A stretch of 6,773 nucleotides of DNA, from positions 1 to 6,773 of the forward strand of contig JAITBO010000068.1 in the NCBI GenBank assembly GCA_031283505.1, written 5' to 3'. Positions 6,279 through 6,773 of the stretch are shown piece by piece. The notes beneath the pieces are model-generated. The model had not been told where the DNA came from. It searched no databases and saw nothing but the letters and a program-made list of their open reading frames with translations. This DNA comes from Treponema sp. (GTDB lineage: Bacteria > Spirochaetota > Spirochaetia > Treponematales > Breznakiellaceae). The position numbers and the translations under genes were made by a program. The stretch's first letter is position 1, and every line of letters starts with the position of its first letter.

Positions 6279-6311
6279 TCGAACCAAAGGTTCGACAAAC
6301 CTTTGGTTCGA
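6279..6311. repeat. Perfect 14-base hairpin with nested symmetry
   Basis: TCGAACCAAAGGTT (6279-6292) and AACCTTTGGTTCGA (6298-6311) are exact complements around a five-base loop, CGACA. The left arm plus the first two loop bases is itself a palindrome, CGAACC-AAA-GGTTCG (6280-6294), so two alternative foldings exist. Weaker outer pairing is visible: AGAGTG (6228-6233) with CACTCT (6336-6341), and CTCCGT (6240-6245) with ACGGAG (6321-6326). No T-run follows on either side, so it is not a standard terminator. It may be a REP-like or MITE-like repeat. Confidence 0.7.
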
Positions 6312-6454
6312 GCTTGACGTACGGAGGCTCATTTCCACTCTTTTCTATTTCTTTCGGTTCAATTAAAGCAAAACAGCTGTCAATCCTATATGTATTTATA
6401 TGCGAAAGTTAAGAGTACTCCAACAGGGTGCCTGGCAGGGCATCGGCGTTTACT

Positions 6455-6483
6455 TTTCCGCAGGAGGGAGGGCATGATATACT
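6455..6483 (+). promoter_or_regulatory. Extended -10 promoter of the transposase
   Basis: TGATATACT provides an extended -10 (TG at 6475-6476, TATACT at 6478-6483). A weak -35-like TTTCCG lies 17 bases upstream (6455-6460). Transcription would start near 6490, about 20 bases before the transposase start codon. Confidence 0.5.
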
Positions 6484-6509
6484 AATCCATCAGAAGTTCT
6501 TGGGAGGGA

Positions 6510-6773
6510 ATGATGGGGAACATAAGCATGCATGACCTTGCGCGGGTGATAGATTATCCGGAACAGATAAACGATCCGCGGCGAACGAAATACGGGAATA
6601 TCCGGCACAAACTGATAGACATTATCGTTATAGCCTTTACAGCGGTTCTGTGCGAATATGAAGATTACGAAGAGATGGAGGAATTCGGGAGGCTGAAACG
6701 GGATTTTTTCAAAGGTTTTCTGGAATTGCCGAAGGGGATACCGGATGAATCGGCGTTTCGGCGGGTACTGCAA
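6510..6773 (+). CDS. ISAs1-family transposase, N-terminal part (cut by window end)
   Basis: Eighty-eight codons are visible before the right edge cuts the gene; full-length family members are about 370 residues. The visible part is the transposase-associated N-terminal domain (DDE_Tnp_1_assoc). Its markers are 'INDPRRTKYGNIRHKLIDII', a hydrophobic 'IAFTAVLCEYEDYEEMEEFG' segment (families usually show Cys-Gly-Ala-Glu-Asp-Trp here), and 'LELPKGIPDESAFRRVL', matching the Gly-Ile-Pro-x-x-x-x-Phe-x-Arg motif. The DDE catalytic residues would lie beyond the window. Two adjacent ATG codons occur; GGGAGGG at 6502-6508 is better spaced for the second (6513) than the first (6510). No disruption is seen so far, but intactness of the whole gene cannot be judged. 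Confidence 0.9.
   Translation, partial: MMGNISMHDLARVIDYPEQINDPRRTKYGNIRHKLIDIIVIAFTAVLCEYEDYEEMEEFGRLKRDFFKGFLELPKGIPDESAFRRVLQ

Larger units (their letters stand above)
6036..6509. other. Non-coding region between the tatD promoter and the transposase
   Basis: No credible gene is seen on either strand. Contents from left to right are: the promoter-overlapping inverted repeat (6050-6091), an A8 run at 6106-6113, a CCGCC/GGCGG hairpin (6147-6151 with 6155-6159) competing with AACCGC/GCGGTT (6124-6129 with 6156-6161), a perfect 14-base hairpin (6279-6311), the probable left edge of an insertion sequence (near 6424), and a transposase promoter (6455-6483). Confidence 0.65.
6424..6773 (+). mobile_element. 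Left part of an ISAs1-family insertion sequence
   Basis: The transposase start lies about 85 bases inside a CAGGG-containing segment (CAGGG at 6424-6428 and again at 6436-6440). That spacing would suit the left terminal repeat of an ISAs1-type element, which as I recall often begins CAGGG. The right end lies beyond the window, so neither the terminal repeat nor a target duplication can be confirmed. The element is certain from the transposase; the left boundary is a guess. Confidence 0.45.

Noticed and set aside
6120..6420. tRNA gene, riboswitch or CRISPR repeats in the right intergenic region
   Set aside because: No cloverleaf with CCA-end geometry, no known riboswitch core, and no regularly spaced repeats with spacers were found; the hairpins are single inverted repeats.
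6450..6773. A 107-codon minus-strand frame at the right edge
   Set aside because: It is antisense to the transposase, whose plus-strand translation matches the ISAs1 family clearly.

Overview
The window looks like ordinary chromosome from a spirochaete, probably a Treponema relative with mid-range GC. That assignment is an inference from protein character and gene neighbourhood; no taxonomic marker such as an rRNA gene is present. Five complete protein genes and one truncated gene can be supported, together with an unusual number of inverted repeats in the non-coding stretches.

Layout. Positions 1-555 hold no convincing gene. They contain a minus-strand terminator at the extreme left edge and a dense run of small palindromes and hairpins (297-422). 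A plus-strand block follows: a LolA-like exported protein (556-1257), a 270-base gap with a large imperfect inverted repeat (1301-1369), a RodZ-like membrane-anchored HTH protein (1528-2649) and rimO (about 2675-4075). rodZ and rimO are close enough to be one operon. lolA is probably upstream of the same unit, but the structured gap may separate them. A short convergent gap (4076-4159) then meets a minus-strand operon of tatD (5976-5200) and dusB (5203-4160), which overlap by four bases (GTGA). This operon has a near-consensus vegetative promoter at 6058-6030 whose -35 box lies in one arm of an 11-bp inverted repeat. The remaining 450 bases are non-coding, contain a perfect 14-bp hairpin, and lead into the left part of an ISAs1-family insertion sequence whose transposase (from 6510) runs off the right edge.

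Functional reading. The plus-strand block combines envelope functions (periplasmic lipoprotein-carrier-like protein, cell-shape protein) with ribosomal protein S12 methylthiolation. The minus-strand block combines a TatD-family metal hydrolase with tRNA dihydrouridine synthesis. These are mostly core functions and I see no defence, secretion or biosynthetic system. The points most worth a second look are two substitutions at conserved active-site positions of the TatD protein, the inverted repeats (possible dispersed repeat families), and a minus-strand terminator with no evident gene feeding it.
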